This document shows, one piece after another, positions 23,201-32,300 of a stretch of 33,113 nucleotides of DNA (position 1 is its first letter; each line of letters opens with the position of its first letter). The notes under the pieces were generated by a model. The model saw only the letters and a list, made by a program, of their open reading frames with translations. It made no database searches and was not told where the DNA came from. Origin of the DNA: Desulfobacterales bacterium (lineage in GTDB: Bacteria > Desulfobacterota > DSM-4660 > Desulfatiglandales > Desulfatiglandaceae); the NCBI GenBank assembly GCA_014382905.1, contig JACNIU010000211.1, positions 1 to 33,113 of the forward strand. The letters are read 5' to 3'. The position numbers and the translations under genes were made by a program.

Positions 23201-26200
23201 GTGGAACGGGTCAGGGGCTGGCGCGGAAGCATCAGGGTGGGAACCCCCATCAGGGAAAAGAGGTGGGCCAGAGGGTAGGCGTCCTCTACGGAGGCCCCGG
23301 GCAAAAGTGCCAGGGACGCGTCGGATACCTCATCAAACAGGCTGGTCAGCGGCACGCTTCGTCCCTGATCCAGACCCATGGCCGGGTACTGGAAAGGCAC
23401 CTGGCCGGGTCTGGTGGGCACGGAGCTTGCCATGTAGACCGGCCCTCCCAGCAGAAGACCCTGAATCCCCGGCAAGGCCTCTAAGAGATCCGCCTGATGG
23501 ATGGAGGAAGGGAGCGATACCACTTCAAAGGCCGAGGGAAGCGAGTATTCGGCGGATACCGCAAGGGTCTTTTTTTTGAAGGGCTTTTGGTTTCGTATGG
23601 ATCGTACCAGGTGCGTGGCGCTCAGGGCCAGTGGCGGGGTAACAGGGAAAGGCAGAGACGATGGATCTTCAAAGATAAGTATGGCCGGGCCATGTTTCAT
23701 TATCGGCAAAGGGGCCTCTTTCTCAAGGCTCCGAACGGTAATTTCCTCTGGGGTCACCATAAAGGCCTGCCATGCCTGCCCCGGGTCTCTGCTCCTGAAG
23801 AGCCGGATAGCGGTGCTTCCCCCGGGAAGGCTTTCCATCAGGTCAATGGCCTCCACCGGGTCAGGGGCGAAAATCGCAGAAATGCCCGGGTTGTCCTCTT
23901 TAGCCGCCCGGGCCCTCATTTTCTTCCACATGCTCCGGTACGACCTTAGCAGTTCACTGTATTGTTGTTTCAAGGCATCGGCTTCGGCCCCAGCGCCCGT
24001 CTCCACGGCTTTATCGCCCAACTGCCGGGCCTTCAGAGCCAATCCCAACATCATCAGCACCTGATGCTGACCGGCTTTGGATTTGGTCAGGCGGGCAGAC
24101 ACAGGGATCTGCGCACCATCGTCTCCCATGGCAGATTGTAAGAGATGCAGCTCCTGATCGATTCGTCGAAGAAGGTGAGGTCTTTCCGTCTTGTCCGCGG
24201 ACTTCAGGTCGCCTCTTAGTTGCTCTAATATCAGAAGCCTGGGAAGGACCCGAAGCAGCCACTGTTGTTCAGGCGGCGAAAGCCCTCCAAGAGCCAACGG
24301 AGTCAACCGTTGAAAACGCTCCATTTCCGATATCCGCTCGAGGAGGTTGAATGCGTCCTCTGTCTTGCCTTTAGCAATCAAATCAGACACCAGGGGGGCA
24401 AAGGCATCCAGAATTTCATTAGCTCCGCATCCAGCCTCCAGAAGGGGAACCGACTCCAGAACGGGAAGGGCATCCTTCAGATTGCCCAGACCTGTCAGGG
24501 CACGCCACTCGTACTGCGGGAGCAACCCTTTTCTTGAGATTTCAAGGGCCTTTTCCAAATGGGACTTCGCTGTTTCCGGCTCTTTGAGACGACCGGCCAC
24601 CGAGGCCATGTTGAGGTGAAGGGCCGCTTCAAGGCCCAGGGCCTTTCTTCCTTTTGGGCCTTTATGTTTTTGGAGTGATTTGAGACCCGAGAAAAAATGG
24701 GCCCCGGCCGCTTCCACTCCGTCCATCTCTTGAACTGCCGCTTCCAAATAACCCTGTCCCTGCTCCGGTTTGTTTTTCAGGATGAGCACGCCCATTGTAT
24801 TGTGATAGGAAGGGACCAGTAGAGGGTCCAGAACGTCCGAGAACCTCTCCAGCAGGCGCGTGGCCTCCCGGTCCAGGGCCAGCAGGTGTGCCCGATCTTT
24901 TCCGAAATCAGGGTCACGGGCCGGGATCCGGGACAGGGTCCAGGCCATGTTCTCCACGTTCAATGCGGCACTCACCGGATTTTTGAGACGTAAGGAGAGC
25001 CGGGCAGACCGCAGAAAGCCCTGAAATGCCTTTTTCAGGTCCCTTCGGGCGTACTTCAGATGGCCGTCCCGGTGGGAGAGAAGGGCCACCCCGTAAAGGT
25101 CCTCATCCGGGATGGTCCTGCCTGACGGGTATGGGCCTATTTGCCGTTCAATGGCCTTTTGGGCCTTTTCCAGGTCCCCTAACTCGGTCTCGATGCGGGA
25201 GATAAACGCCTGGGCCAACCGCTTTTCCTGTTCCGGGGAGAAGCCGTACATGGCCTGGGATGAAGCCGTTTTATCCAGAGACAGATCCAGAGAAACGTCT
25301 AAAATTGCCTGGGCCGGTCTGTCCGATGGGCCCTTACTTGCTTTCGATGTGGCCACGCCATATCGGTCTACCAGGGGCCCCACCGCCTGAAACCCCTTTG
25401 TCGCTGTTTCGAGCATCTTTGTCCGGGCCGCCCCGGACAGGACGCCGGCCTCCATGTAGGCATTGTATGCCGTTGAGCGCCGGTTGGCCGCCAGGTTTTG
25501 AAACCGCCCCAGTTTCTGGTTCAGTTGAAAGGCCCGCTCAAATGCAGCCCCGGCCTGGGTCCACTGACCGGCCTCCTGATAGGCCAGCCCCAGCCGGTCA
25601 AGCATCTCCGCCTTCAACTGGACCATCTCTTCGGGGAACTTGAGCGCCTCTCTGGCCCTGGTAAGCATGAACCCCAGGGTTTGATCGGTTTCTTCCTTCT
25701 TTTCAACCACCAATGGACCGATTTCTCCAAGGACCTTTTCCTGGTCGGCTATGATCGATTCCATGGCCGTTTTGTAGACGGCCCATTGGGGATCGGGCGG
25801 GGGGCCGAAGGTCCGGCCGGTGGAATCAAAAAGCCTTCGATTGATGCCGCTCTGGCGCTGGACCAGGGCCTCCGCCTTTTTGGCTGCATCGGGTCGCTTC
25901 AGGGCCGGTGTCAGAATCCGGTCAAAAATGGTTGTGTTGATTTTCCCCAGGATCTCTGAGGCACGTTTCTGATCGATCCGCTTTTCGATGAGCGCGAGGG
26001 CCCTGGAATAGGCCTCGACAGGCCGGTCGGGGTCCCGAACCTGGAAGGCGGCGGCGCCCAGACGGCGGAAAAAAAGGATCTCCGTATCTTCGTGATCAAA
26101 TGGTGTGTTCGATTCAAGACGTTCCAAATAGCTCTCAAGGGCCTTTGAATACTGGCCAAGCAGGAACGAGATGTTTCCGAGGTTGAGGGCCAGGTCGGCG

Positions 26201-28758
26201 GTGTTTTCTGGGTCCAACTCCGCGTTGTTCAGAAAATAGGCCTTCTGATAGCATTCAAGGGCCTTTTCCAGATACCCGGGTTGGTGATACACCGTCTCCA
26301 TCACTTCAAAGATGTACCCCAGGGTCTGGTGAAAATAGGCCACCTGCCCCTGCCGTTGAATGGCCTTTTGAATAAGGGAACGGGCCTCATTGAGGGGATC
26401 CTTCCCCTCCAGGTATGTTAAGCAGAGCCCTGTGGTGTAGAGGTTTACAGGATCATTCGGGGCCTTTTCCAACTGTTTTCGGTAGAGGGTCAGGGTGGGC
26501 TCCATCTGCTTCCTGGCAGCCGCGCAGCGGATATACCCGCGGTGGGCCTGTACTCGGGTGCGGTCCTCGCGGATCAGGTCTGCATAGAGGTTCTGTGCCG
26601 CGGGCACCTCGCCCAGGTGGTACAGGAAATCCGCGGCAGCAAGGGATTTCTGAATGTATGCGGCGCGAGTGAGGCGGTACAGATGGTCTTCATAGGGCTG
26701 CATGGCCATTCCGGCTTCATAAAGATCCAGGGCCTCCCGGAACAGCTCTTCCCGGTAGAGGATCTCTGCCAGGGCCAGCCGTGCTGCCGCGGCCTGTGTG
26801 GAAATCTCTCCGGCAGTCTGGCCGGCGGCCTGGGAATATTGATTCACCACCTGCCGGTACCAGGACTTGGCCTGTTTCCACTCCCCTGCTTCATAAGAGA
26901 TGTCGCCCATGCGGTTGAGGGCGCCCATGGCCAATTTGGGAACCGCGTTCTTGTAGGTCTGGGCCAGCCGGGCCAGCGCCTGGATCTTGTCTTCCCCAGT
27001 TTCCCTGTTCGGCTCCGACAGGGTCTTGTCGATGATCTGTTCCACGGAACGATCGGCCCATTCCGTATTGGGAAAGCCCTTGATGATTTTCAGGTAGGCC
27101 GGGACCACCTCGCCGGCCCTGCCGATCCGGCTGTTCAACCGGGCCTTGACGAACATGGCCTCTGCCAGTAATGACGCGGGGATTCCGGGTGTTTCCGCCA
27201 CTCTGTCCAGCAACTGGATGGCCTTGAGGAGGGATTGGGGATCTCGGCCCAGGTCTGTTAGCAACCGGGCCTGTTCCATGAGACTGCGGGCCCTGATGAT
27301 CGTCAGGCCGGCATAATCCACGTCTGTGCCGGGGAGGATGTCGGCCTTTGCCAGCGTTGCGATGCGGGTGAGGGCCTCATCTAAGATATCTCTGCGCTTG
27401 AGGTCCGTGGGGGCTTCCTTCCACCGGGTCCTGGTGAGTATCCCTTCGAGGCGGATGCGGGCAAGGGAGGCCTCGGGAAAAGTGTTTTCAAAGGTTTGCA
27501 CTACCTGTGCATAGGCCTGGCCCGCCTGCTCCGTCCGGCCCATCCGTTCGTACAAACGCCCGATCCGGTACGCTGCTTTTCCCCCGTAAGACCCTTCCCC
27601 GGAAAAACCCTCCAGGACCTTATAAAAGGCCAGGATGGTCAGGCTGTCGTCTCTTGGAACGTGAGAGTTCAGTGTCTCTGCCAGATCCATCTGTTTCCTG
27701 GCATCCTGCATCGGAGGGATCTGCCCTCCAGGGGGCAGGGACCACAGGTTGCTGGTGCGTTTCAGAGTGGAAAGAAATGAGAGCCCTGCAGGGGTGATAA
27801 TGGGCTGGTAGGCGGAGAAGGTCTCCGAGGTGAGGGGGTAAATGAGAGGGCCTGGACCGGCGGCAGGGACGCGGCAGATCACGGCGTTGTCATCTAATGT
27901 GACCTTTCCGTCCCGGTTTGTGTCTACCCCAAACCGTGAAAAATAAAGGGTGTGACCGTCCCCGGACCAGCAGGGATAGAGATCCCGGGCAGGTCCCCGG
28001 GTAACAGGATCCACGCGCCCGGTTTTCAGATCCATCACGAAGATATCTCCCCCGGGATCAGCTCGCACAGAGACAAAGGCACACCTCTGGCCGTCCGGGG
28101 AGATCGCCGGAAAAGCCGCGTCACCACCGGTTTCAAGGGGCCGTGGACGGGGGAGGTCCTGGCGCAGATCGAGGGTCGCCAGTTGCCGCAGGGTTTCGCC
28201 GGGACGGGACCGATGAAAATAGAGGATGTTACCGTCAGGAGAAAAACAGGGGGCGCCGTCTTCGGTCTCTCTCCCGGTAAGCCGCTTGGGAGACGCCTTT
28301 TCTGCATCCGGCGTCATAAAATAGATATCCCCTTTGGCATCATAGCCTGTGGCCACAAAGGCGATCCGGCGGCCATCGCGAGAAAGGGCAGGGGCTGAAA
28401 TTTTGCCCGGCCCTTCAACCACTTTTTTGGGGAGATCCATCCTGGATGGGTCCAGGGCCCTGAGCCACAAAGAAGAAGGCCCGCGGCTTTCCATGGTGTA
28501 AACCAGCCTGCCGCCGTCACCGGATATGGCCGCATAAATTACCGGATCTGCTTCAAAGGTGATCTGAACCGGCCTGTTCACTGGCAGAGGCCTTGGGGGC
28601 CGTTTGTTCCCCTTCCTGGAGAAAAGCCCGGAATCGGGGGCCTTAGCAGGGGGCGTGTCTTCTAACAAAGGCCTGGTGAACCCGGGCATGGCACAGGCAA
28701 GGAGAGCAAAGGTTAGCATGAAAAGGAGGATCTGGGTTTTTACGGTTTTACCGTCCAC
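20209..28758 (-). CDS. Giant lipoprotein: TolB-like propeller, TPRs, degenerate CHAT, TPRs, CHAT protease
   Basis: Envelope protein of 2849 residues ending in a caspase-like CHAT peptidase. The GTG start has AAGGAGG seven bases upstream. A lipoprotein signal (FALLAC, Cys22) predicts anchoring outside the cytoplasm. Residues about 60-340 are TolB/PD40-type propeller repeats (ALSRDGRRIAFVA, CFSPDGNILYF, AISPDGQRCAFV) with an EF-hand-like loop DTNRDGKVTLDD at 279-290. TPR-type helices follow. Residues about 1640-1892 resemble a CHAT domain without His or Cys (LPGASVEDAYPLAHLF in place of the Cys motif). A second, regular TPR array (about 1910-2440) and a charged helix lead to the C-terminal CHAT domain with the dyad His2717 (LASHGEF) and Cys2762 (SACQTGLG). 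It overlaps the DUF1318 gene by 19 bases. The substrate is unknown. Confidence 0.88.
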   Translation of the reverse strand: MDGKTVKTQILLFMLTFALLACAMPGFTRPLLEDTPPAKAPDSGLFSRKGNKRPPRPLPVNRPVQITFEADPVIYAAISGDGGRLVYTMESRGPSSLWLRALDPSRMDLPKKVVEGPGKISAPALSRDGRRIAFVATGYDAKGDIYFMTPDAEKASPKRLTGRETEDGAPCFSPDGNILYFHRSRPGETLRQLATLDLRQDLPRPRPLETGGDAAFPAISPDGQRCAFVSVRADPGGDIFVMDLKTGRVDPVTRGPARDLYPCWSGDGHTLYFSRFGVDTNRDGKVTLDDNAVICRVPAAGPGPLIYPLTSETFSAYQPIITPAGLSFLSTLKRTSNLWSLPPGGQIPPMQDARKQMDLAETLNSHVPRDDSLTILAFYKVLEGFSGEGSYGGKAAYRIGRLYERMGRTEQAGQAYAQVVQTFENTFPEASLARIRLEGILTRTRWKEAPTDLKRRDILDEALTRIATLAKADILPGTDVDYAGLTIIRARSLMEQARLLTDLGRDPQSLLKAIQLLDRVAETPGIPASLLAEAMFVKARLNSRIGRAGEVVPAYLKIIKGFPNTEWADRSVEQIIDKTLSEPNRETGEDKIQALARLAQTYKNAVPKLAMGALNRMGDISYEAGEWKQAKSWYRQVVNQYSQAAGQTAGEISTQAAAARLALAEILYREELFREALDLYEAGMAMQPYEDHLYRLTRAAYIQKSLAAADFLYHLGEVPAAQNLYADLIREDRTRVQAHRGYIRCAAARKQMEPTLTLYRKQLEKAPNDPVNLYTTGLCLTYLEGKDPLNEARSLIQKAIQRQGQVAYFHQTLGYIFEVMETVYHQPGYLEKALECYQKAYFLNNAELDPENTADLALNLGNISFLLGQYSKALESYLERLESNTPFDHEDTEILFFRRLGAAAFQVRDPDRPVEAYSRALALIEKRIDQKRASEILGKINTTIFDRILTPALKRPDAAKKAEALVQRQSGINRRLFDSTGRTFGPPPDPQWAVYKTAMESIIADQEKVLGEIGPLVVEKKEETDQTLGFMLTRAREALKFPEEMVQLKAEMLDRLGLAYQEAGQWTQAGAAFERAFQLNQKLGRFQNLAANRRSTAYNAYMEAGVLSGAARTKMLETATKGFQAVGPLVDRYGVATSKASKGPSDRPAQAILDVSLDLSLDKTASSQAMYGFSPEQEKRLAQAFISRIETELGDLEKAQKAIERQIGPYPSGRTIPDEDLYGVALLSHRDGHLKYARRDLKKAFQGFLRSARLSLRLKNPVSAALNVENMAWTLSRIPARDPDFGKDRAHLLALDREATRLLERFSDVLDPLLVPSYHNTMGVLILKNKPEQGQGYLEAAVQEMDGVEAAGAHFFSGLKSLQKHKGPKGRKALGLEAALHLNMASVAGRLKEPETAKSHLEKALEISRKGLLPQYEWRALTGLGNLKDALPVLESVPLLEAGCGANEILDAFAPLVSDLIAKGKTEDAFNLLERISEMERFQRLTPLALGGLSPPEQQWLLRVLPRLLILEQLRGDLKSADKTERPHLLRRIDQELHLLQSAMGDDGAQIPVSARLTKSKAGQHQVLMMLGLALKARQLGDKAVETGAGAEADALKQQYSELLRSYRSMWKKMRARAAKEDNPGISAIFAPDPVEAIDLMESLPGGSTAIRLFRSRDPGQAWQAFMVTPEEITVRSLEKEAPLPIMKHGPAILIFEDPSSLPFPVTPPLALSATHLVRSIRNQKPFKKKTLAVSAEYSLPSAFEVVSLPSSIHQADLLEALPGIQGLLLGGPVYMASSVPTRPGQVPFQYPAMGLDQGRSVPLTSLFDEVSDASLALLPGASVEDAYPLAHLFSLMGVPTLMLPRQPLTRSTFVEPFFRAYAASPSHEALLTAGSQQGGREEWIGFGARGMTTDEALSLAKKRFKSYVTEGAKAYKNQEPLHALIFFQKALTVADQVQEFERYLPQLEQYARESAYAAGRYEEAQHHARALVERLAKKKPDSKEYAEALISLGLVQARMERYDRAIAALEEGAEIMASLELGARQVEALNDLGVVLENATDYDRALAQFQSAAALSKTLNKQELLAHQHMRMGRIYDLRLSQYAKAKQHYMEAYKLYETLAEKENMAQALLDTGRCNRLLGNFKEAGEQYKKALALSGMGEKNQRLRANITMEQANNDWFQARYQDAFKHQRDVYQKARENQWALEQVNALNTSGLIWWTLGDHPRALRQLEEALDQAKTLKARKDERATTLNNMGLVYRDMGQYEKALKALDEALRIDREINSRWAIAYDLKNQALTYLHMGKAEQALPLFQEALTTAAQIGNRINQAKILAGYGEALAALGRFPEANDVFKQALDLSRAMALRETEWRSLYGLAQLRLKQGDREKAGELLSQAVEVIESMRADIKLDQLRDGFISNKMDVYEALVSLLVDMGKTSEAFYVAERSRARNLIDLLGNQRLSLYGVVNQELYDKEKTLRARISEGEILLAQAREKEERAVYEREVKRANDEYRDLMLEIQMKNPELGSILSVNPLTLPQVQELLEPGVAMLAYYVVPDQILCWLITRENVDLFRTPLGRKTLRETILDYRRALQNLEPQESQSRQLYEWLVSRSGARLEGVKVLGIIPHDTLHHLSFATLFNGKDHLVDSFSLFSLPSASVLRYTHQRRQKEKNLRVLAVGNPDLKNPGLDLPFAEKEVSSIGWNFPETTVLTGEKATEGWVVRNISKFGIIHLASHGEFDPINPLFSAVKLARDDTDDGDLQASEVFGLDIKAGLVVLSACQTGLGKITGGDDVIGMNRAFLYAGTHAIISSLWRVSDISTAILVKQFYREYKAKPLADSLRRAMLHVKTRYPHPGYWGAFVLVGDYQ

Positions 28759-29327
28759 GATCCGTCCTCCTTTTGGACCTTTTCGCCGGGCAGGGCGTTT
28801 TCCCTGTTGAGCCTGGCAAGCACCCGGTGAATCTCAGGAAGGTCTTTTTCGGTGAGATCGGCGTTTGTCTCCACTACCCGCATCATGACGACCTTCCTGG
28901 CCCCGTTGACCTGCTGCACCACCGAGTCAAATTCCCCCTGTTGATACCGGGCGGCAAAGGGCTGGAGATCGTCCGGGACTTTTTCCTTATTCATGGGAAA
29001 AGGGGTAAGGAACCCCTTGTTGTTCTCACCAGCCCAACCCAGGCGTTTAAAGGCATCCACGTCATCCTGGTGAAAGGCAAGGGTCTCGATGGCATCAACG
29101 GCATTCTGGTATTCACGGCTTTTTCTGGGAGGTGTCTTGATCTTCCCGGAAGGGTCCACGCCCCTCACCGAAGCCACTAACAGCACGTCCTGGGAAAGGG
29201 CATTGTATGAGCCAAGGACCTGATTTTCGAGGGCGGTACGCTCGCTCACCACATTGACTTCAACCTTGGCGAGGGTACATCCGGCCATGACCATCAGGAT
29301 GAGCGTCAGGAAGCAGACTTTTTTCAT
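28740..29327 (-). CDS. DUF1318 (YdbL-like) lipoprotein
   Basis: Protein of 195 residues with a lipoprotein signal (LILMVMAGC, Cys17). KVEVNVVSERTALENQVLGS at the mature N-terminus and the ending GEKVQKEDGSWTVKP are typical of DUF1318. In E. coli the DUF1318 protein YdbL is encoded with YdbH (AsmA-like) and the lipoprotein YnbE, which form an intermembrane bridge for phospholipids. Here the gene overlaps the AsmA-like gene by four bases (ATGA) and the CHAT gene by 19 bases. No separate YnbE is seen, and the lipidated N-terminus of this protein could fill that role; this is inference. The YdbL of E. coli is shorter and is not lipidated. Confidence 0.8.
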   Translation of the reverse strand: MKKVCFLTLILMVMAGCTLAKVEVNVVSERTALENQVLGSYNALSQDVLLVASVRGVDPSGKIKTPPRKSREYQNAVDAIETLAFHQDDVDAFKRLGWAGENNKGFLTPFPMNKEKVPDDLQPFAARYQQGEFDSVVQQVNGARKVVMMRVVETNADLTEKDLPEIHRVLARLNRENALPGEKVQKEDGSWTVKP

Positions 29328-32300
29328 GATCGTTCCTCCACAAAGCGGATCGTTGAGCCTGGTTCTATTAATATAGTGTCGGCGGATAGGGCTTTCAAGA
29401 TTTCCTTCAGGGGACCCAGCCGGTGCAGGATTTTCCCCAGTTCTCTGTGAATGGGGAGATTTGCTATATTCAACCGTTCAATGGGCGGCAACCCGATGCT
29501 CATGCCGCCTACGTCCACCTCTCCGGTCAGGGACAGTGTCCCGTATCGAATGTCCACGGTCACCCATCTGGGCGTTCCTTTTCTGAGCAGGGCCCGCTGT
29601 TTGACCATGGCTTCATTGCTTTCATAGGGGTCCATGGCGTAAAGGAGCCTTTCCATGGCCCTGGATCCGATGTGCGTCAACCGGATGGTTGCATTCAGGT
29701 TGTTGGTTACCACAAGGGAATCCTCGGAAATGGGCGATTGAAGCGACATCTGGCCGGACATCTGCGTATCTTCAGCCTGGCCTTCTCCCGGCTTCTTTTC
29801 TGAAGGGAGTCCCCCGGCCAAAAGCTGTCGCGCATCCAGGCCTGAAAACGCCCCGCTCATCTGGAGCAGATAGAGATCGCCCTGCCGGGAAATGCGAAGA
29901 TCGCCCAGCAGGGTTCCTCCGAGGATGTCGCACTGGAAATAATCAATGGCGGGCAAAGACCCGGCCAGCCGCAGTTGCATCTCATAGTTGGTTATCTCGA
30001 TGGGAAAAGGGCCGGTCTGCAGGCGGGCCCAGTGAAAAGATAGGGAAGGCGTCCGGTTGAGCCGGCCGCGAAGGTCTTCCATCAGCCTTTTTGTCAGGGT
30101 AGTGCTGGTTCCGGAACCTGGGGGGCCTCCCTTTGGCCTGAGCACCTGCAGCGAAAGGGGCCTCGATCCCGACTTGGGCATCCCCTTTTCTTTTTCATCG
30201 AATCGGATACGGTAGGCCTTGCCGATCCTGATATCGCTTTTCAGACCCCTGATCTCGGTTCCTTTGTCCGTGGCCACATCCATGCCGGTACTCTTCAAAG
30301 AGGTTTGGACCGAAACCGCCTCTCCGCCCGCCAATGTGATCTCCAGCCCGGCCTTCAAGGGGCCTTTCAGGGAAATTCCCCGCGTAAATTTAGATTTGGC
30401 AAACTGGGGGTCAAGGTTGACCTCGAGCCCTCCGGACACCGATCCCTCCAGATGCTTCAGGATCTCCTGCAACCCCGGTTCAACATCCCCTTTAAGCAGC
30501 CGGTTTAGCTTGTTCAAAGAAAGACGCAGGGTTTGATCCATCTGCAAGGGCTCCACATGCATGGACTCCGTGACCTCAACAGTGGTGAGATCCTGCTGTT
30601 TTGCCGTCAGGGACAGGGTAACGCCGAGGGGTGGGTTCTGTTTGCCCAGAGAGGGGAGCTCCGAGATCTCCTGGAATGTCAATTTTCCCCCAAGGGCCAG
30701 GGAGTCCAATCCCTTTGAGGTCTGTACGGTCAAGGGGGTTAGCGAGTTGATGCCGCGGGCAGAAAAGGCGGCCCCCTGTTTCAGGGGGAGATCGATGGCC
30801 ACATCCTTTAACCGGACCTCAAGATCCATTTTCTTCATGAAGTCCACGGCCCTGATCTTTTGAACAAGGGGGAGCTTCTTGTCTGAGAGCTTTTGCAGCT
30901 CCCCGGTTGTTGGCAGACGGCCCAGGTAGCGCCAATTCGCCTCTACTCTTCCTGAAAACCGACCATCGGGTTTTCGATGGGCGGGGATCAGGGCTGTGGC
31001 CTGCTCAAGATCCAGCCCCAGATGCCCTTCCATCCTGAGATCCTTTTTTCCAAGGGCCGATGCAACCCCTTTGATTTTAAGATCCACGAGGTCCCCGGAA
31101 TGGACACCGGCCTCGACCGCTCCCACGTCCACCATGAGGGGGTTCGTGTTCATGAGATTCAGGTCGTTTACCCGGGCCTCAAGGTTTATGCCATCTCTTA
31201 AGGGCCGTTTTGAAACCGAATCCAACTGCAAGGAGGGCGCCGAAACCGAGGCCCGGGCGGAAATCACCCGTGCCCCGGGACTGGCTGGCAGGTGGATGCT
31301 GGCGTCGAGAGCATGGGTGACCTGTGGCGCTTTTGCCGTCGAGGAGATGTCAACCCCTTCAAAACGGCCTGTTTCCTGAAGGGAGATCTTGCCTGCTATC
31401 CCGAGAAGGGCCTTGTCGGAGCGGGCAAGATCCGTTGCTGTCATCTGGACGGAAGCGAGCTTCAGCCCATCGAATCTCACGGATCGGGTCCCGGACAGGT
31501 GGACTTTTTTCATCTCTATATCGGCTCTTATATTCAACTCTGTGGGGAATCGGTCGTTGAGACGGACCTTTGCATTAGGTACCCGGATCGACAGGTTTTC
31601 CAGAGACACGGTGTTTTTTGAAAACGCGATGGCCAGCCCCGGGATATGCAGACTAAAGCCTTTCAAGTCCATACCCGCCGGACCGGAGGGAAAGGTTCCG
31701 CTCAGGTGGACTTCCCGGGTCTTCACTCCTTGAAACCCGGTTTTCTGGTGCCGGGAAAACCGAATGCCCGCCGGGATAAATTCACCTGTCAGACCCTGCA
31801 CCTCTCCCAGATCCACTGAAACGTCATTTATGGTCAGATCCGTTTCCAGACCGGATGTGTCCGCTGCCTTGACGCGGCCGTGCCAGGTTAGGTGCGTCTT
31901 TTCCTGAAGCCGGATCTCTCCTCTGGTGACATCCAAAAGCCGCTCAGACGGTTTCGCGCGACCGGTTTGCGACACCCTCACGGAAAAAGGCCCCAGCCGT
32001 TTTTCCTTGAGGGGGCCGCCCATGACCGTCAGTTCCTCGCCCTTAAAGGAGAAGTCAAAAGAGATGCTCTCATCTGTGTTCAGCGTGGCCTTCGTGGCCA
32101 ATTCGGCGCGGCCGGAAAGCGTGGGAAAGGAAGGCGGAAAAAGGGCCTTGACCGTATCTGTGAGGGGAGCAAGATCAAGGGCTGCCTTCGCCTCCACGCC
32201 CATTTTAGAGAGCCCCCCTTTCACGTTCAGTCGAAGGCCGGGGAGGGCGCCCTCGATCTGGACCGATGCGGTTTTGAGGTTGAGGGCGGGGGTGGCATCC

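Noticed and set aside
26542-27171. Plus-strand open frame of 209 codons opposite the first TPR part
   Set aside because: Antisense shadow without ribosome site or family resemblance; the same holds for 22855-23484 and 23501-24064.
20209-28758. CHAT protease as an antiphage or CRISPR-linked effector
   Set aside because: The protein has a lipoprotein signal and envelope-type neighbours; no Cas, gasdermin or other defence gene is near.
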